In this document: positions 1 through 12,599 of the stretch, piece after piece | How the letters are laid out: the number at the start of each line of letters is the position of its first letter | How positions within the stretch are numbered: position 1 is the stretch's first letter | Assembly: GCA_021234155.1 (NCBI GenBank) | Contig: JAJEKV010000002.1 | Coordinates: 24,363,159-24,427,158 of the forward strand | DNA: 64,000 bases | Direction of reading: 5' to 3' | DNA from: Isoetes taiwanensis | Taxonomy: Eukaryota; Streptophyta; Lycopodiopsida; Isoetales; Isoetaceae | Notes under the pieces: model-generated | What the model saw: the letters and a program-made list of their open reading frames with translations, nothing else | Database searches by the model: none | What the model was told of the DNA's origin: nothing | Program-made: the position numbers and the translations under genes

Positions 1-443
1 TAAAAACATTTACAAACTTCCAACGAATGCCCATCAACGCTGGGCGCCGTTACTAGTATCCTATATTATAAGACCGTGGCGTCTGTCTATCCGCCCGATC
101 GATGGTCGAGATTGTCCCAATGTCCCTCCGCCCTGATCTACGGTCCAGATTTGTCCTCTGTCCATCTGTCATGATGGACGCCCTAAATCGTGCCATGTGG
201 CATAATCCTGGCTCAAAAGGCACGAAATTAAATGGTGAAACGGCTTTTAATGGGGGAGGAGAGGAACTAGACAGCAGGAAACTTAAATGTGTGGCTTCTG
301 CAGGATGATTATGCCTGAGTTGGCAGCAGGCTTAAATAGGAGTAAAGATGAGGATGGAAAGACTCACATCACAGAAAGGATTGGAACATTTCAAAATCCA
401 AGTACCATAAGCACTCTACAGTCTATTTGTAGCAGTGTGCACT
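1..443. other. gene-poor flank
   Basis: No gene is recognisable. Short open frames exist but have no motif, no paired splice borders and no second copy in the window. The segment ends where the first unit of the tandem duplication begins. Confidence 0.5.
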
Positions 444-2210
444 GTGCAGCTACCAACGATCAGTGCCAGCAATAGAATCAAGGAGGTCTTTGTCCAACTC
501 TAAGGTTTATTTGTAGTAAAATGCCAGCTCTTACCGTAGCAAGCAAGACAGTAAGCATTTATTGGCTGGCAGGATGACAAAGATACAAGAACATCTTCAC
601 CTTTATCCCTTGGAGACAGGATTGCTATCTTGTGGTTCAACGGGGGCTCTCCACAGGACAATGGAGACAACAAAGATGCACATGGATATTGAAGTGACTT
701 CAGATGCCTCTTCTGTGTATACGCATCATAAAAGTGGGCATGTCTTCTCTATTTCTCATGCGAAACAAAAACTGTTGTCAGAGCAATCTTCGTTTCAATA
801 TCCTGCAAATTCATATACAACCAAGGTATTTAAGTACATCAGTATGATGATCGTATTTCTTTATCAAATTCTAACCCATGTGGTGAAAGAAAGTAGTAAA
901 CCAATCATGATTTAGGGAAATGCTCATGTTTGTATTATCGTCATGCTTACATCATGAATGTTCTGGAAATATCTTGCTGATTAAATATTCCGACAGGCCC
1001 ATACTATGAAAACAACAAAGATGGCAATTTGCAGCATAAAGTTTGATGTTCAAGGTTATAATTTTACAAGCTATCCTCTAAATAATGTAAATGATATTTG
1101 TCTTATCATTTCTTCAAATAATACGAAAGCTTCCATCCCGTAATCATTTTGAGTATAGGCAGATTATAGAGGTACAAAGATGGCCAGATTTGCAATTTTA
1201 TTTTTTTATTTTTATGTATTGTGCTCTGAGGTTCGAAAGCACCGAAGTATATGTTTTTTGAATGATTTGTAGAATATGATAACTGAATTTGAAGTTTCAA
1301 AGACAAAATACAAGATCATATTCCATCTCCCATAAACTGCCGTACTTCTACCTGCCGATCTTCCAGGTTAGTGAAAAAAAATGATACATGTTCTGCATTT
1401 TAATTGTGGTTATTTATTTTTGTTAGAAGGCAAAAGATCAAAACTGATTGGCAGTTCATGTTTATGTTGCTAACGGGTCATACTATCGGTTATCACTGTA
1501 TATGGAGATCTGTAAGCCAGCATTCCTGGATTCTTCTCAATAGTACGCACATTATTTTTTTCTACAATATTTAGCTGTTTGTATTTTGCTGAATTAGAAT
1601 GTTATATCTTGCAAAACATATGCAGGAAAGAAGTAAGACTTAGGCCTCATAGTTTCATTTTGTATCTAAGGTCTGTTTAATCAGACATTTAGCAGAGGAC
1701 TGTAGATCTCTAGAATCCTTGCTGGTAAGAAGAGAGTGACATGTAGATACAAAACTGATCATCTTTATTCTTGTGAACTATTGAGCTTCAAAACATGTCT
1801 TTTATGGGCTTTGATGGAGATTCAATTTTCCAAAAAATGTCCTTGCCAAAACCACATTCTATGACAGATAAACATGTTTTTTATTAGAGCTTTTTACAGC
1901 ATAAGGGGGTTATCGCTCACTACTGTTTGTGAGCCAACCTCAAGTACATCTGTAATCTGTTTTTGTTTCTCTGTTATTGGTTGTGCAATAAGGGAATTAA
2001 AGCATTTTCTTAGGCATTTTTTAAGTTTTGGTATGTTGGACAGGACTAGATAATGAATCAACTTGCATTAATTAATTATAACAAAAGTATGTTAGTTCCG
2101 GCTTGGATGATAATTGTAGGAAGCTTCCGAGTGAATTCTAGAAATTCCGAATACTTTGAAAAATGTTAGGAATTTTTCCTATAATGATAAAAAGTTTTTC
2201 CAACACTGGT
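444..2210 (+). repeat. tandem duplication, unit 1 (~1.77 kb)
   Basis: Unit 1 begins with gtgcagctaccaacgat and is repeated almost base for base in the next unit. It holds an open frame (562-915, opening with TTG rather than ATG) of 117 codons that has a partner in unit 2. The two frames differ at 15 positions, 9 of them amino-acid changing and 6 silent, which argues against strong selection on the protein. An AAG|GTATTT donor-like site lies inside the frame near 825, so it could be an old exon. I recognise no domain. Unit 1 carries about 60 bp at its right end (around 2148-2210) that unit 2 lacks. Seen directly: the duplication. Inferred: non-coding or pseudogenic status. Confidence 0.85.
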
Positions 2211-3940
2211 GTGCAGCTACCAACGATTAGTGCCAGCAATAGAATCAAGGAGGTCTTTGTCCAACTCTATCTTTCCTATTTAAGTGCTTTTCATGTAAAC
2301 AGCTAAGCTCTTTCCATAGCAAGCAAGATACTAAGCATTTATTGGCTGGCAGGATGGCAAAGATACAAGAACGCCTTCACCTTTATCCCTTGGAGACAGT
2401 ATTGCTATCTTGTGGTTCAACGGTGGCTCTCCACAGGACAATGGAGACAACAAAGATGCACACGGATATTGAAGTGACTTCAGATGCCTCTTCTGTGTAT
2501 CCGCATCATAAGAGTGGGCATGTCTTCTCTGTTTCTCATGCAAAACAAAAATTGTTGTCAGAGCAATCTTCGTTTCAATATCCTGCAAATTCGTATACAA
2601 CCAAGGTATTTAAGTACATCAGTATGATGATCGTGTTTCTTTATCAAACTCTAACCCATGTGGTAAAAGAAAGTAGTAAAGCAATCATGATTTAGGAACA
2701 TGTTCATTGTTGTATTATCGTCATGCTTATATCATGCATGTTCTGGAAATATCTTGCTGATTAAATATTCCGACAGGCCCATACTATGAAAACAACAAAG
2801 ATGGCAATTTGCAGCATTAAAGTTTGACGTTCAAGGTTATAATTTTACAACTCTAAATAATGTAAGTGATATTTGTCTTATCATTTCTTCAAATAATAAG
2901 AAAGCTTCCATCCCATAATCATTTTGAGTATAGGCATATTACAGAGGTACAAAGATGGCCAGATTTGCAATTTTTTATTTTTTATTTTTATGTATTGTGC
3001 TCTGAGGTTCGAAAGCACCGAAGTATGTTAAAGCGGTATGTATGTTTTTTGAATGATTTGTAGAATATAATAACTGGATTTGATGTTTCAAAGACAAAAT
3101 ACAAGATCATATTCCATCTCCCATAAACTGCCGTACTTCTGCCTGCTGATCTTCCAGGTTAGTGAAAAAAAAAATGATACATGTTTTGCATTTTCTTTGT
3201 GGTTATTTATTTTTGTTGGAAGGCAAAAGATCAAAACTGATTGGCAGTTCATGTTTAGGTTGCTAACGGATCATACTATCGATTATCATTGTATATGGAG
3301 ATCTGTAAGCCAGCATTCCTGGATTCTTCTCAATAGGACGCACATTATTATTTTTTACAATATTTAGCTATTTGTATTTTGCTGAATTAGAATGTTATAT
3401 CTTGCAGAACATATGCAGGAAAGAAGTAAGACTTAGGCCTCATAGTTTCATTCTGTATCTAAGATCTGTTTAATCAGACATTTAGCAAAGGACTGTAGAT
3501 CTCTAGAATCCTTGCTGGTAAGAAGAGAGTGACATGTACATACAAAACTGATCATCTTTATTCTTGTGAACTATTGAGCTTCAGAACATGCCTTTTATGG
3601 GCTTTAATGGAGATTCAATTTTCTAAGAATTGTCCTTGCCAAAACCACATTCTATGACAGATAAACATGTTTTTTTATTAAAGCTTTTTACTGCATAAGG
3701 GGGTTATCGCTCACTACTGTTTGTGAGCCTACCTCAAGTACATCTGTAATCTGTTTTTGTTTCTCTGTTATTGGTTGTGCAATAAGGGAGCTAAAGCATT
3801 TTCTTAGGCATTTTTTAAGTTTTGATATGTTGGACAGGACTAGATAATGAATCAACTTGCATTAATTAATTATAACAAAAGTATATTAGTTCCGGTTTGG
3901 ATGGTAATTGTAGGAAGATTCCGAGTGAATTTTAGAAATT
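2211..3940 (+). repeat. tandem duplication, unit 2, followed by a stub of a third unit
   Basis: This is the second copy of the 444-2210 unit. Matching points lie 1.77-1.79 kb apart. The 117-codon frame is at 2342-2695. The first ~50 bp of a third copy (gtgcagttaccaacgatcag) start at 3941, after which similarity stops near 4000. Small insertions and deletions, for example around 2265-2330, show that the copies are not brand new. Unequal exchange between the repeated borders is the simplest origin. Confidence 0.85.
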
Positions 3941-3999
3941 GTGCAGTTACCAACGATCAGTGCCAGCAATAGAATCAAGAAGGTCTTTGTCCAACTCTA

Positions 4000-6000
4000 T
4001 CTTTGTCCAAGCATAGGCAACAATTATTGTATTTCAACATTACATCCCATTTGGAAAGTTTCTAAAAAATTGCAGTGGTATCATGTATGGATCTACATTT
4101 CCCATATACAAACTCTTTTTCTCTTCAGTCTCTATCATGCATTTTTTATGAATGAGTCTTTTGTACTGTGTGGCTCTATTTTGTAATATAAAGGGCGTCT
4201 CAGTTCGCTGATATGGCCTCTAGCTTTATAGTTTTAAATCCTTATCTATTATAAGACCATTGAGAAGCAGATGGTGGAATCTATCAGATTCATTGATGGC
4301 ATTCTTAATCAATGTATTGGAACTAATGCCTTGGTAGGCATAAATTCTCATATTCTCTTAGCTGCTATATTGCTAGATGCATAAGCTTTATCAGCTCACT
4401 TTCTTTAACAGTTGCAGAAGGTTTTGTTAGGTAGAATAGCATTGAAGCTAAAATACTTTTGCTCCTTTGATATGAATTAAAGGATGAAGGCAAGAAAAAT
4501 CAATGTGGATTCTTGAGTTGTGATATGTTGGGAATGATGGCTATTCTTAATTTCTCGCAGATCTCGATATGGCCAATGCATGCAAAGGGTTGGATCAGAG
4601 CCTGGAACATGCTCCAGCATTTCTATTCTGGGCATTGCATATTAAGAATGCAATTCGTTTGTCCCTCCGTTGCTATGGACGAGCATTGTAAACTCCTGTG
4701 CCTGCAAATTTAGAATGACACATCTAGCTCTCTTAAAGAACATCCATTGTATGTCCAAGATAATTCATTGGGGAGCTTGCTAAAGGACCCATAGATGATG
4801 CTAGGCACTGATTTTTGAAATAACCAAGGCAAATGTGTTAAATAGAAGAAAATACATTTGTTGTCACAGTTAGAAAGCTGCTTAGACATGTGGCCATAAC
4901 TTTCAAAATCAAGCTCCATTCTTTTGGCGAGAGCATCCGTTGAAAAGTTAGACATATATTTCTCAAATTCATAGTAGAAATGGGTCAAAAAACAAGGTAT
5001 TGATAACTGCTTCACAATTGCTAAATGCTAAGAAAGTGAGCAGTTTCTAGATTGGCTACTTCGTTTTAGATTGTTTGATATATACAGGAAACCATGGCAG
5101 TAGAAGGCCATAATTGTATCTTTGCACCAATGGAATTATGACTTGCCGTATTTGACAACAGTATGCTTTGCCTCTTTTTTCATTTCTCACTGAGTATAGA
5201 TATTCTTCTGATTGCATTTTGAAACCCTAACATTGATCTTTCTTTAGTCTCTGTGTGTGTAACATAGATATGGGCATAGGAATTAGGCTTGGCCTGCACA
5301 ATCTCCTACATAGGTGCTAAACGAATCATGTATTTGTTATTGTGCTCTACAAGCCGTATTAGGTTTATCTTGCAAATTCAATTATGCTAGATGTAAAACA
5401 AGCTGCAGTCTTTGGCTAAGACTCTATGATGGTCTTAGCTTTATGAATTCTCGCTAAGCTTATGAGAAAGAGCAGGGATAGGTTCAATACGATGTATGTT
5501 CTATACGCAATATGTATTATTCGTACGATAAGCGATTTAGTTGTTTTCGCTGCCTTGCGAAAAAAATCAATTTCACGTCTGTGAAAAAAATGTTCGCATC
5601 TAGCGAAATAGAAGACTTAATCGTCTTGAAAATCTTCGACTTGTTTTTTGGATTTACAAAGCAAAAAAATGTTTGCGCCCTTGTTTGGTCTGTTTTGTGG
5701 CACTGTAATATTATATATAAGAAAAATGTGACTAGCCCTAGAATTCACCTCAAATGTTGACTGCCAGGTTGAGTCAAAATACTCCTTGGGAAATGGTCTT
5801 CCTTTGAGGTGTGGGTTTTATGTCGCGGGCCTAATGTTGGATACTGTGAAGTGAGATTACTCCATCCCAATGTTTTCCAACCTTGGGTTCGCACCTGCTT
5901 CCTTACAATATCCTATAGGCTCTCATCCACCCCCTTGATTCTCGTACGGAACGTCGACGTAACATATGCGTAGCAAGCTTGCTCCTTTGCATATATACGT
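4000..6000. other. no supported gene
   Basis: AT-rich sequence with scattered short frames on both strands (such as 4710-5015 minus and 5512-5760 plus) that show no domain, no splice borders in register and no similarity to other parts of the window. I see nothing convincing here. Confidence 0.45.
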
Positions 6001-6063
6001 CTTCCTTTAGTTCGTGTAATCAAGGAGTCTCATCAACAGACATTGTCAGCCAAGCTAGCAGCA

Positions 6064-8130
6064 ATGGCAGCTGGTCATGCGTCTACCTCAGGAGGTGCAG
6101 GCAGCGGTCATGCGTCCTCTTCTAGGGGGGGAGGGGTGCAAGGACTGCGCGCGCTCGTGGCAGGGCCAAGGAGACTGCACCATGTGCACGTGGTCGCGTT
6201 ATTGGGGTTCTCGGCTGAAAAAAAAGGTCTAGAATGGGGTTTTGTGAAGGAGTTTGACATAAATGAGTGGGAATGTGTGTTTTGTGGATATTCATCGATA
6301 AATGGTTCTGCAACAAGAATTCGAGCTCACATCTTACGTGAAAGAGACGTTGGTGTCGCGACTTGTACTGTATCTGTTGACTTGCAAAAAGATGCCATTG
6401 AAAGGTTGTCTCGACTAGATATGATACGCAAAACGAAGAATAATATGAAAAAAAGACGGGTTACGGATACTCAAGAGCAGTGTCGAGCAGAAGCAGACGA
6501 AATAACTATACCACACCCCTGTTGGGGCGGCATATCAATCAGAGGGTGGACTAGGGTCAATAGGTATAAATACGGGCGAGCAGAGAATGATGGAGACAAT
6601 TGAAATAGCAGAAAGACAGATGAAGCAACAAAGGATTGATCATTGCTTAACATCAGAGCAACTGAAGAAGATAAAATTGAAGGTTGTAGAGGCATAAGAA
6701 GCATTCTAGGAAGTTGCCAAAGCAGGGTGGCTTTCAGGTTGCCTTCATACAAGCATGCCAACAATAAAATGGTCGATGAAATACACGGAAAAATGGTCGA
6801 GAGGGTGGAGATGAAGTTGTGTCGTGTTACTGAAGCTTAGCCAGGCCGGCTTCACTACTGACTGATAGTTGGAGCAATGTAAACAAGGACCATCTTATAA
6901 ACTTCATGATCTTATATCCAGGGGGTGAAGTATTTTTGAAGACCGTAGAAACCAAAACTGACCAAGTGACAGGAGATTGGATTTTTTAGAAAACAAAGGC
7001 TGTGATAGAGAGTTTTGGACTGAAGAGAATATTTCAGGTTGTAATGGATAACGCGTCTAATTGTAAGTTAGGGGGTAAATTGTTGGAGATTCCATTCAGA
7101 AAGTGCGTCACCTTGTAAAATTCATCACAAAAAAGCCAGCAATTTATGCCATTTATAAGTCATTGCATTAGAAGTCCCTAGTACTCATGAACCCTGAGCA
7201 AACGCGATTTGGTTCCAATTACATCTGTCCCGAAAGAGTGTGTGTCGTGATTGGATTATCTCAACCTTTAATCATATAAAGTTCTTTGAATGGGAGAGGA
7301 GGCAGAAGGGCAAAAATACCTCCAAACACCGACAAAGCTGCTGCCCTTCGAGAAATGCTTTGTGTAGGAGGCATTTTGGAAAGGCGTAAAGAATGTTGTG
7401 AGGTGCATGCAACCTATTTGTCATGCCATCAAAACCCTTGATTCTTCGAAGGAAAGCACTGGTAAGGTCTGGAGATATTGGCACTCAATTCAATCATTCC
7501 TAGAATGTGACAGGCCCAATGCGCCCTTTGACAATGCCAAGCACGCAGCACTGCTCAGGGACTTCATTGAACGATGGAAGAAGCCGTACAACGACCTTCA
7601 TGGCGCCGCACATGCCTTAGACTCGTATAGCCATGATATGGACCAACATACAGATAAGGAAGTTATGAGTTCGTTGAAGAAAGTTGCAAAATTGTACCAT
7701 CCTAATAGCTCGAACTACAAGCTTTTCATTGCGGAGTTAACCGAGTACCAAAACTTGAGTGGAAGGTGGGCAGACGAAGAGCTTCATGACTCGTTGGAGA
7801 GTCATAAGAAGGAGCCCAATATGGAATCCTATGCATGGTGGCAAGCCCACGGGCAAGTTACTGATACCTTACAGGCAATTGCAATGACTATCCTCTCCTT
7901 GGTATCCTTCAATAGTGCAAGTGAGAGGAATTGGAGTGCACAATAAGTACATACATATAGTATCACCGTAATAAACTTCTTTGCATAAGAAGACCGACAA
8001 ACTTGTATATAACTTCTCAAACTGCGGCTCTTGAATCGCAATAGTGGTGCATCCACAATCGATAAGCTGATTTTCTTTCATGGATCTGATTCCAGAAGTG
8101 GAAGAGGGCGACTTCAAAAGGCGATGGGGC
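6064..8130 (+). pseudogene. hAT-family transposase, decayed
   Basis: A hAT transposase binds terminal inverted repeats and moves DNA by cut-and-paste. The first ATG is at 6064 (Gly/Ser/Ala-rich start). A BED-type zinc-finger-like stretch follows (WECVFCGYSS, then RIRAH) near 6268-6330. A DUF659-like block reads DSWSNVNKDHLINFMILYPG at about 6862-6922 and continues to FQVVMDNASNC near 7060. The C-terminal dimerisation region runs from about 7398 to 7946 (AHALDSYSHDM; LVSFNSASERNWSAQ). Traces such as TDKLVYN continue in shifted frame to about 8130. The blocks lie in three frames with stops between them, for example within WIF*KTK near 6988, so no complete transposase can be made. I did not find the inverted termini or the 8-bp target duplication. 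Family assignment is firm; the exact limits are not. Confidence 0.85.
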
Positions 8131-8930
8131 GAGCTACTTTACGTAAATGTAGCAAAACCATGTTGTGAAGACATTCAAGCGTACCCTCTTCATTGGCGAG
8201 CAAGATGATATAGGCCAAATCATATTTTTAGGCAGTCGGTAGACAGCGAGGATCGGAGGAGTCCGTCTGAAAGGCGGTCAGAGCAATGCAAGAGTTCCGT
8301 TTGAGGACTTAAGCGCCCCTCGTGATCCATCGGACTCTCCAATGCCAATTACCTTGACAAGCAGAGAATGTGCTAGAAGAAACATGCCTCGAGGATGTTG
8401 TAGTAAGGGAAAGGCCATAGCAGGTTGAATCTGGGCCAATAGGCTGGTCTTTGCCCTAAAAAGATGAGGCTTTTAGTGTCTTCAAACTATTGTAACCATG
8501 GATGAGGATCTTCAAACTTTTGTAACCATTCTAACACTATTAATAAAAAAAATTTTTGGGTGAAAGCATGTTGTAGTGGAACACCACGGATGTCCCCCCC
8601 CGCCCCCCCTAAAAATGTGGTGGGAGATATCAAATTTGTGGTGCGATTTTAAATGTTTGTTTGGCGCCTAGTGCATGTCTTGCCGGTTCAATCATTTCTT
8701 GAACTGCAACAACCCGATTCCCTCATGCCCGTCTCATTCCAATTTCCCTCATGCCACCCGTCCCATTCCAATCTCCAAGGAACCGATTTCTAAATCCACG
8801 ACCCACCGCGCCTTTCACGAAGCACCGCGGCTATGGCTTAATCCGGTTGTGGATCAATCCGGTTCATACCTTCAATCATTTAATTTGGAAACAAATCTGC
8901 CTAAAATCTCAAACCCGAACACGGGGTAAG
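8130..8930. other. spacer between hAT remnant and next element
   Basis: No gene is supported. A C-rich run lies near 8595-8610, and a Pro/Ser-rich open frame (8675-8929) probably has no meaning beyond base composition. One edge of the hAT element or of the next element probably lies here. Confidence 0.35.
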
Positions 8931-11900
8931 AGAAAGAACTCTCGAGAACAAGAGCGGGATCATAAAAGGCGCCAAAGGAAAAGACAAAGGGAAGCTAAAG
9001 AAGAATTAGCAAAAATTGCATCAGCGGAGGAGGATCCACGGAGCGGCCTCTACTAGGCGTCGGAGGTATTAAAATTGTTATCTTCATTTCATAGCACCAC
9101 TAAAGGCTTGTCTAACAGCGATAAGAAAGAGGTTTTACTAGATTTTTCTGGCTGGATGACACAATGGACGGCGTACTTGGCGAAGGCGGAAAAAGATTTG
9201 CAAGCCAAGAGCATTGTGGTCCGGCAACCTGGGGCTTCCATTCAACTTGTGAAGAAGTCTAACAGCAATGGCAGTTTAGCGATCCGTGAGTAGTTGCCTT
9301 GCTATGGCCGTAAGAGGAAGCATTAATACCGAAAGTGCTAATCTGTCGGTTGCTTTCGGGGTTTTGGTAAGCTAACGGGTGTTCATCCTAGGAATCTTAC
9401 CAAAGCAAAATTGAAGAGGAAGAGATAGATTGCAAAGGGGAAATGGGTTTTGTACAAAAAGAGTTAGAAGAGCGGTCAATTCCCAATTACGTCATAGAAC
9501 TTGTGCAGCAATTTTGGACCAAAAACAGTAGGGTCTCTCAAATGCAAAGGATGTTAAGTTCGAGGAAGATTGGAGCGAAATGTAAGAAAAGGATCATGCC
9601 ACTCACTATCTAGAAGAATCACAAAGTTATTTCATTTCTTCATCTTCACCACATTTTTTGTTAATGTGGTATGTGGTATGTGGTTAGTGATTGCTTGTGA
9701 TATGTGGTTCTTTGTGGTTAGTGATTGCTTGTGGTGTGTGGTGCCTATTAATCTTTGTGATATCTGATATGTCTTTGCCTAGTGTGGTGAGGCACGTGGT
9801 GTGAAATAAATCTTTGTCAATATATGCTTTGTGGTGCCTAGTGTGGTGAATAACATGGTGTAAAATACATCTTTGTAATATATGCTATGTGGTGCCTAGT
9901 GTGGTGAAAAATATGGTGTAAAATAAATGCTCTAAATATACGCTTTGTGGTGCCTAGTGTGGTGAATAACATGGTGTAAAATAAATCTTTGTAATATATG
10001 CTATGTGGTCCCTAGTGTGGTGAATAACATGGTGTGGTGCCTAGTGTGGTGCCTAGTGTGGTGCCAGGTGTGGTGCCTAGTGTGGTGCCTAGTGTGGTGA
10101 AAAATATGATGTAAAATAAATCTTTGTAATATATTCTATGTGGTGCCCTAGTGTGGTGAATAGCGAGGTGTAAGATGAATATCCATAATATATGCTATGT
10201 GGTGCCTAGTGTGGTGAAAAATATGGTGTACAATAAATTATGTAATATATGCTTTGTGGTGCCTAGTGTGGTGAATAAGGAGGTGTAAGATGAATATACG
10301 TAATATATGCTATGTGGTGCCTAGTGTGGTGGAAAATGTAGTGTGCAATAAATATCTTTGATCACCTTGTTATCTTCCTTGCGGTTTGCAATTGTTCAGA
10401 AATTCAAGGCCGGAACATCCTAGTGTTATGATCAAGCAGGAGGATGTTTGAAAATTTGAAACCATGGTTTGTTGTAAAATTAAAGAACTTCAATAGTTCT
10501 TTGCTGTATATACCATGTTAGAATGCGTGATGCTAATAGATGGCTTCAATAGTATGAGAACTAAGCACCCAAAAGGCTGCGGTTTGCCTTTGTCGACTTT
10601 TGGGTCGGACATATATGGTGAATCACAGGCGTCTGAATACAAAATAAATAGCACAAAAGTCCGTGGCGGGGGAATTTTATGTGAAAAACTAGCTTCCAAC
10701 CTTACCATAAGAGGGAATGCATTACGGGTGAGTGTAAAGAGTGTGGGATTAAGAAGTTCCCTATCGCCCACATGAACAATCTAGTGATAGTGGCATGGTG
10801 AAGTGGGAATACCTAGACTATGAAAAAATCGTATTGAGAGATGGCAGCAAAGAAGTCTAAGCTCGTTCACCAACACAATGGCGCAAGTCTTCCATGGTGA
10901 ACAAAATGTTGGAGAAGCTTCCAAAATTTCCTTTACACAACTTCGGATATAAGTGGCGGGCGGGCCCGAGCACAAAGAACTCCTTGATAACTTGCCTAGA
11001 GATGCTTACCTATCCGTGGTTGACTTCGCGAAATTATACTTTTAAGGAGCGAGAATGAAGTTCAGTCCATGCTTGTTTGGGTCAACAACCGGATAACTAT
11101 ATTTGTTCAAATAACCTATCGAGGTTGATCCACGACAGACACCATTGAGAAGGAAACACACTACTATGTGTGGGATGATAGGGAACATGACACACTTTTT
11201 GTTCAACATTGTTTTATGAAACATTTTGAGTACTTAAAAGCGAAAGGCAATGTCCCCAAAAGCGGCACTATGTATTTTTCGGATGGTCTTTGCATCACAA
11301 TTCAAAGCGGTCGGGTCATTTTATTTTGTTGGAAGATACGGTTGTGATATAGAGGTCAACATGATGTGGAACTTCTTTGGATCAAACCATGGAAAAGGTG
11401 AACATGATGGGAAAGCGTGAGAATTGAAAAAGATGGATCTGAGGTCTACTGACTTAAACATCCACGATATTAAACTAGATAATGCCCATGATGTGGTGAA
11501 AATTGCGGAGAAACAATTTCAATGTGGTACATCCGAGTGGGATTGAAAATGGAAGAAAAGTTCGGAGATACTTACGGGAAATAAAACACGAGGATATCAA
11601 CGGGGAAAAAGGCTTGGGGTGCGAGACAATTCGAAACCGAGTAAATTCATTCAATCCATGGATTAAAGACGGAAAATCCAACCACTGACTACATACCGAA
11701 AAGCTATCATGTTTTTGCAGCAATTGTTTGGATGGAAAATGGGACATGTGTGAGAACAAATTGTATGTAGTGAATGGAACCTTGTAGTCGTTGAACCATT
11801 CTCCAATGTTCATGCGGATGTGGAAGAGACCCGCAAGTCTACCAGGCCACTATACTCAACCTTGGCAAATGTACTTACGAAGCACTTAGAGAAGGAGACT

Positions 11901-12290
11901 GACTTTTGCGATTCTTTGCACCTAAAGGGAATGAGGAAGATTACGTATTTTGGATGTTGTTATGCACCAAGCCAAAATTTGAAGTTGAAAATGACTTCAA
12001 AGCGAGCGGAAACTTGTTTATGAGAGGTGAAACCTGTTGTGGAGGGCATTTACTATAGAAAGAAGCCTCGGTCAAAGGTGATGTATGAGTTGTTGACAAA
12101 CGAGCCAAAGTCACTTGTATTCTCTACTCAAATTTGTGCTATTCGAGTTTCCATGCGGCCGAGATCAAGAAAGGTGCTCTCGAACCTGTTTTGCGAGGCT
12201 AGACCAGGCGGATGAGGAAAAGATTCTAGAAAACTTGCCCAGGTTTTATCGATGAAGATAGCATGTATGATGAAGAATAGTTGAACACAT
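8930..12290 (+). pseudogene. transposon-like protein with YFSDG / WNFFGSNHGKG motifs, decayed and split
   Basis: The reading frame is broken, but a consistent motif order is visible. An Arg/Lys/Glu-rich stretch (RDHKRRQRKRQREAKEE) lies at 8935-9050. Next come TKNSRVSQ and, in the next frame, THYLEESQ at 9505-9625, then FENLKP near 10449. A Cys-rich segment, ECITGECKECGIKK, sits near 10711. DTLFVQHCFMKHFEYLKAKG leads to YFSDG at 11190-11283, and MMWNFFGSNHGKGEHDG lies at 11361-11410. Late blocks NEEDYVFWMLLCTKPKF and FIDEDSMYDEE end near 12280. From memory, the same arrangement (HYL-SQ, then a Cys-rich patch, SDG, and FFATSHGKG..CDG) occurs in many uncharacterised, transposon-like proteins of animals and plants. 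The biochemical role is not established; a nuclease or transposase is a guess. A minisatellite occupies 9655-10345, between THYLEESQ and FENLKP, just before an acceptor-like tttgcaattgttcag, so it may be intronic. At least five stops or shifts are present. Confidence 0.6.
9655..10345 (+). repeat. GTGGTGCCTAGTGTGGTG minisatellite, ~57 bp period
   Basis: About nine imperfect units follow the pattern: a tatgctatgtggtgccta stretch, then gtgtggtgaa, then an AT-rich spacer (taaaataaatctttgtaa). Near 10031-10095 only the short core is repeated (gtggtgcctagtgtggtgcc and variants), giving a shorter period inside the longer one. The array ends about 40 bp before an acceptor-like tttgcaattgttcag|a. Its complement contains CACCACACTAGGCACCAC, related to the CACCACATG cores of the arrays at 14.7 and 19.3 kb. 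Confidence 0.9.
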
Positions 12291-12390
12291 TCTTACAGGT
12301 TAGGAAATGATTCAGAAATTTTGAATATATGTTGTTGTGTCTTGCCTTGTTTGGGAATAATATAAAAACTCAATTCCATGCTCAATTGTA

Positions 12391-12560
12391 TATTTTTTTT
12401 TTTTTTTTTTTTGTGAATGGGGTTTTTCATTAATTATAGAAAAAGGTACAACATAGTGAGTGAGCCTTTATAGGTAGGCTACTCATGATAAAGAATGCAA
12501 ATAAATACAAATGAAGTAGGTCTTTGTTGAAAGCACATAGCAATGTTTTATAATACTTGA
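12391..12560 (-). mobile_element. short 5'-truncated LINE or retroposed 3' end
   Basis: On the minus strand the segment ends ...ttaatgaaaaaccccattcac followed by about 22 A residues (T run at 12391-12412). Phrases such as 'aataaagtc...ttatccctcaaaa' end the full-length LINE at 32.7 kb in a similar way, and AATGAAAAACCCC before a poly-A tail is usual for plant LINEs. No coding sequence remains, and I found no convincing target-site duplication. Confidence 0.5.
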
Positions 12561-12599
12561 TAGTAGTTGTGATATGTGTTATCTTTTGCAGCAGTGAAA

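Noticed and set aside
5512-5760. 82-codon frame rich in Phe, Lys and Cys
   Set aside because: Composition follows the AT-rich DNA (poly-Lys and poly-Phe codons), with no motif and no splice partner.
8580-8615. C-rich run as a possible G-quadruplex regulator
   Set aside because: A short homopolymer-like run beside decayed transposons; no gene nearby for it to regulate.
9570-9767. 65-codon frame overlapping the start of the minisatellite
   Set aside because: It opens only because the GTGGTATGTGGTT repeat lacks stops in that frame; the real coding trace there is THYLEESQ in another frame.
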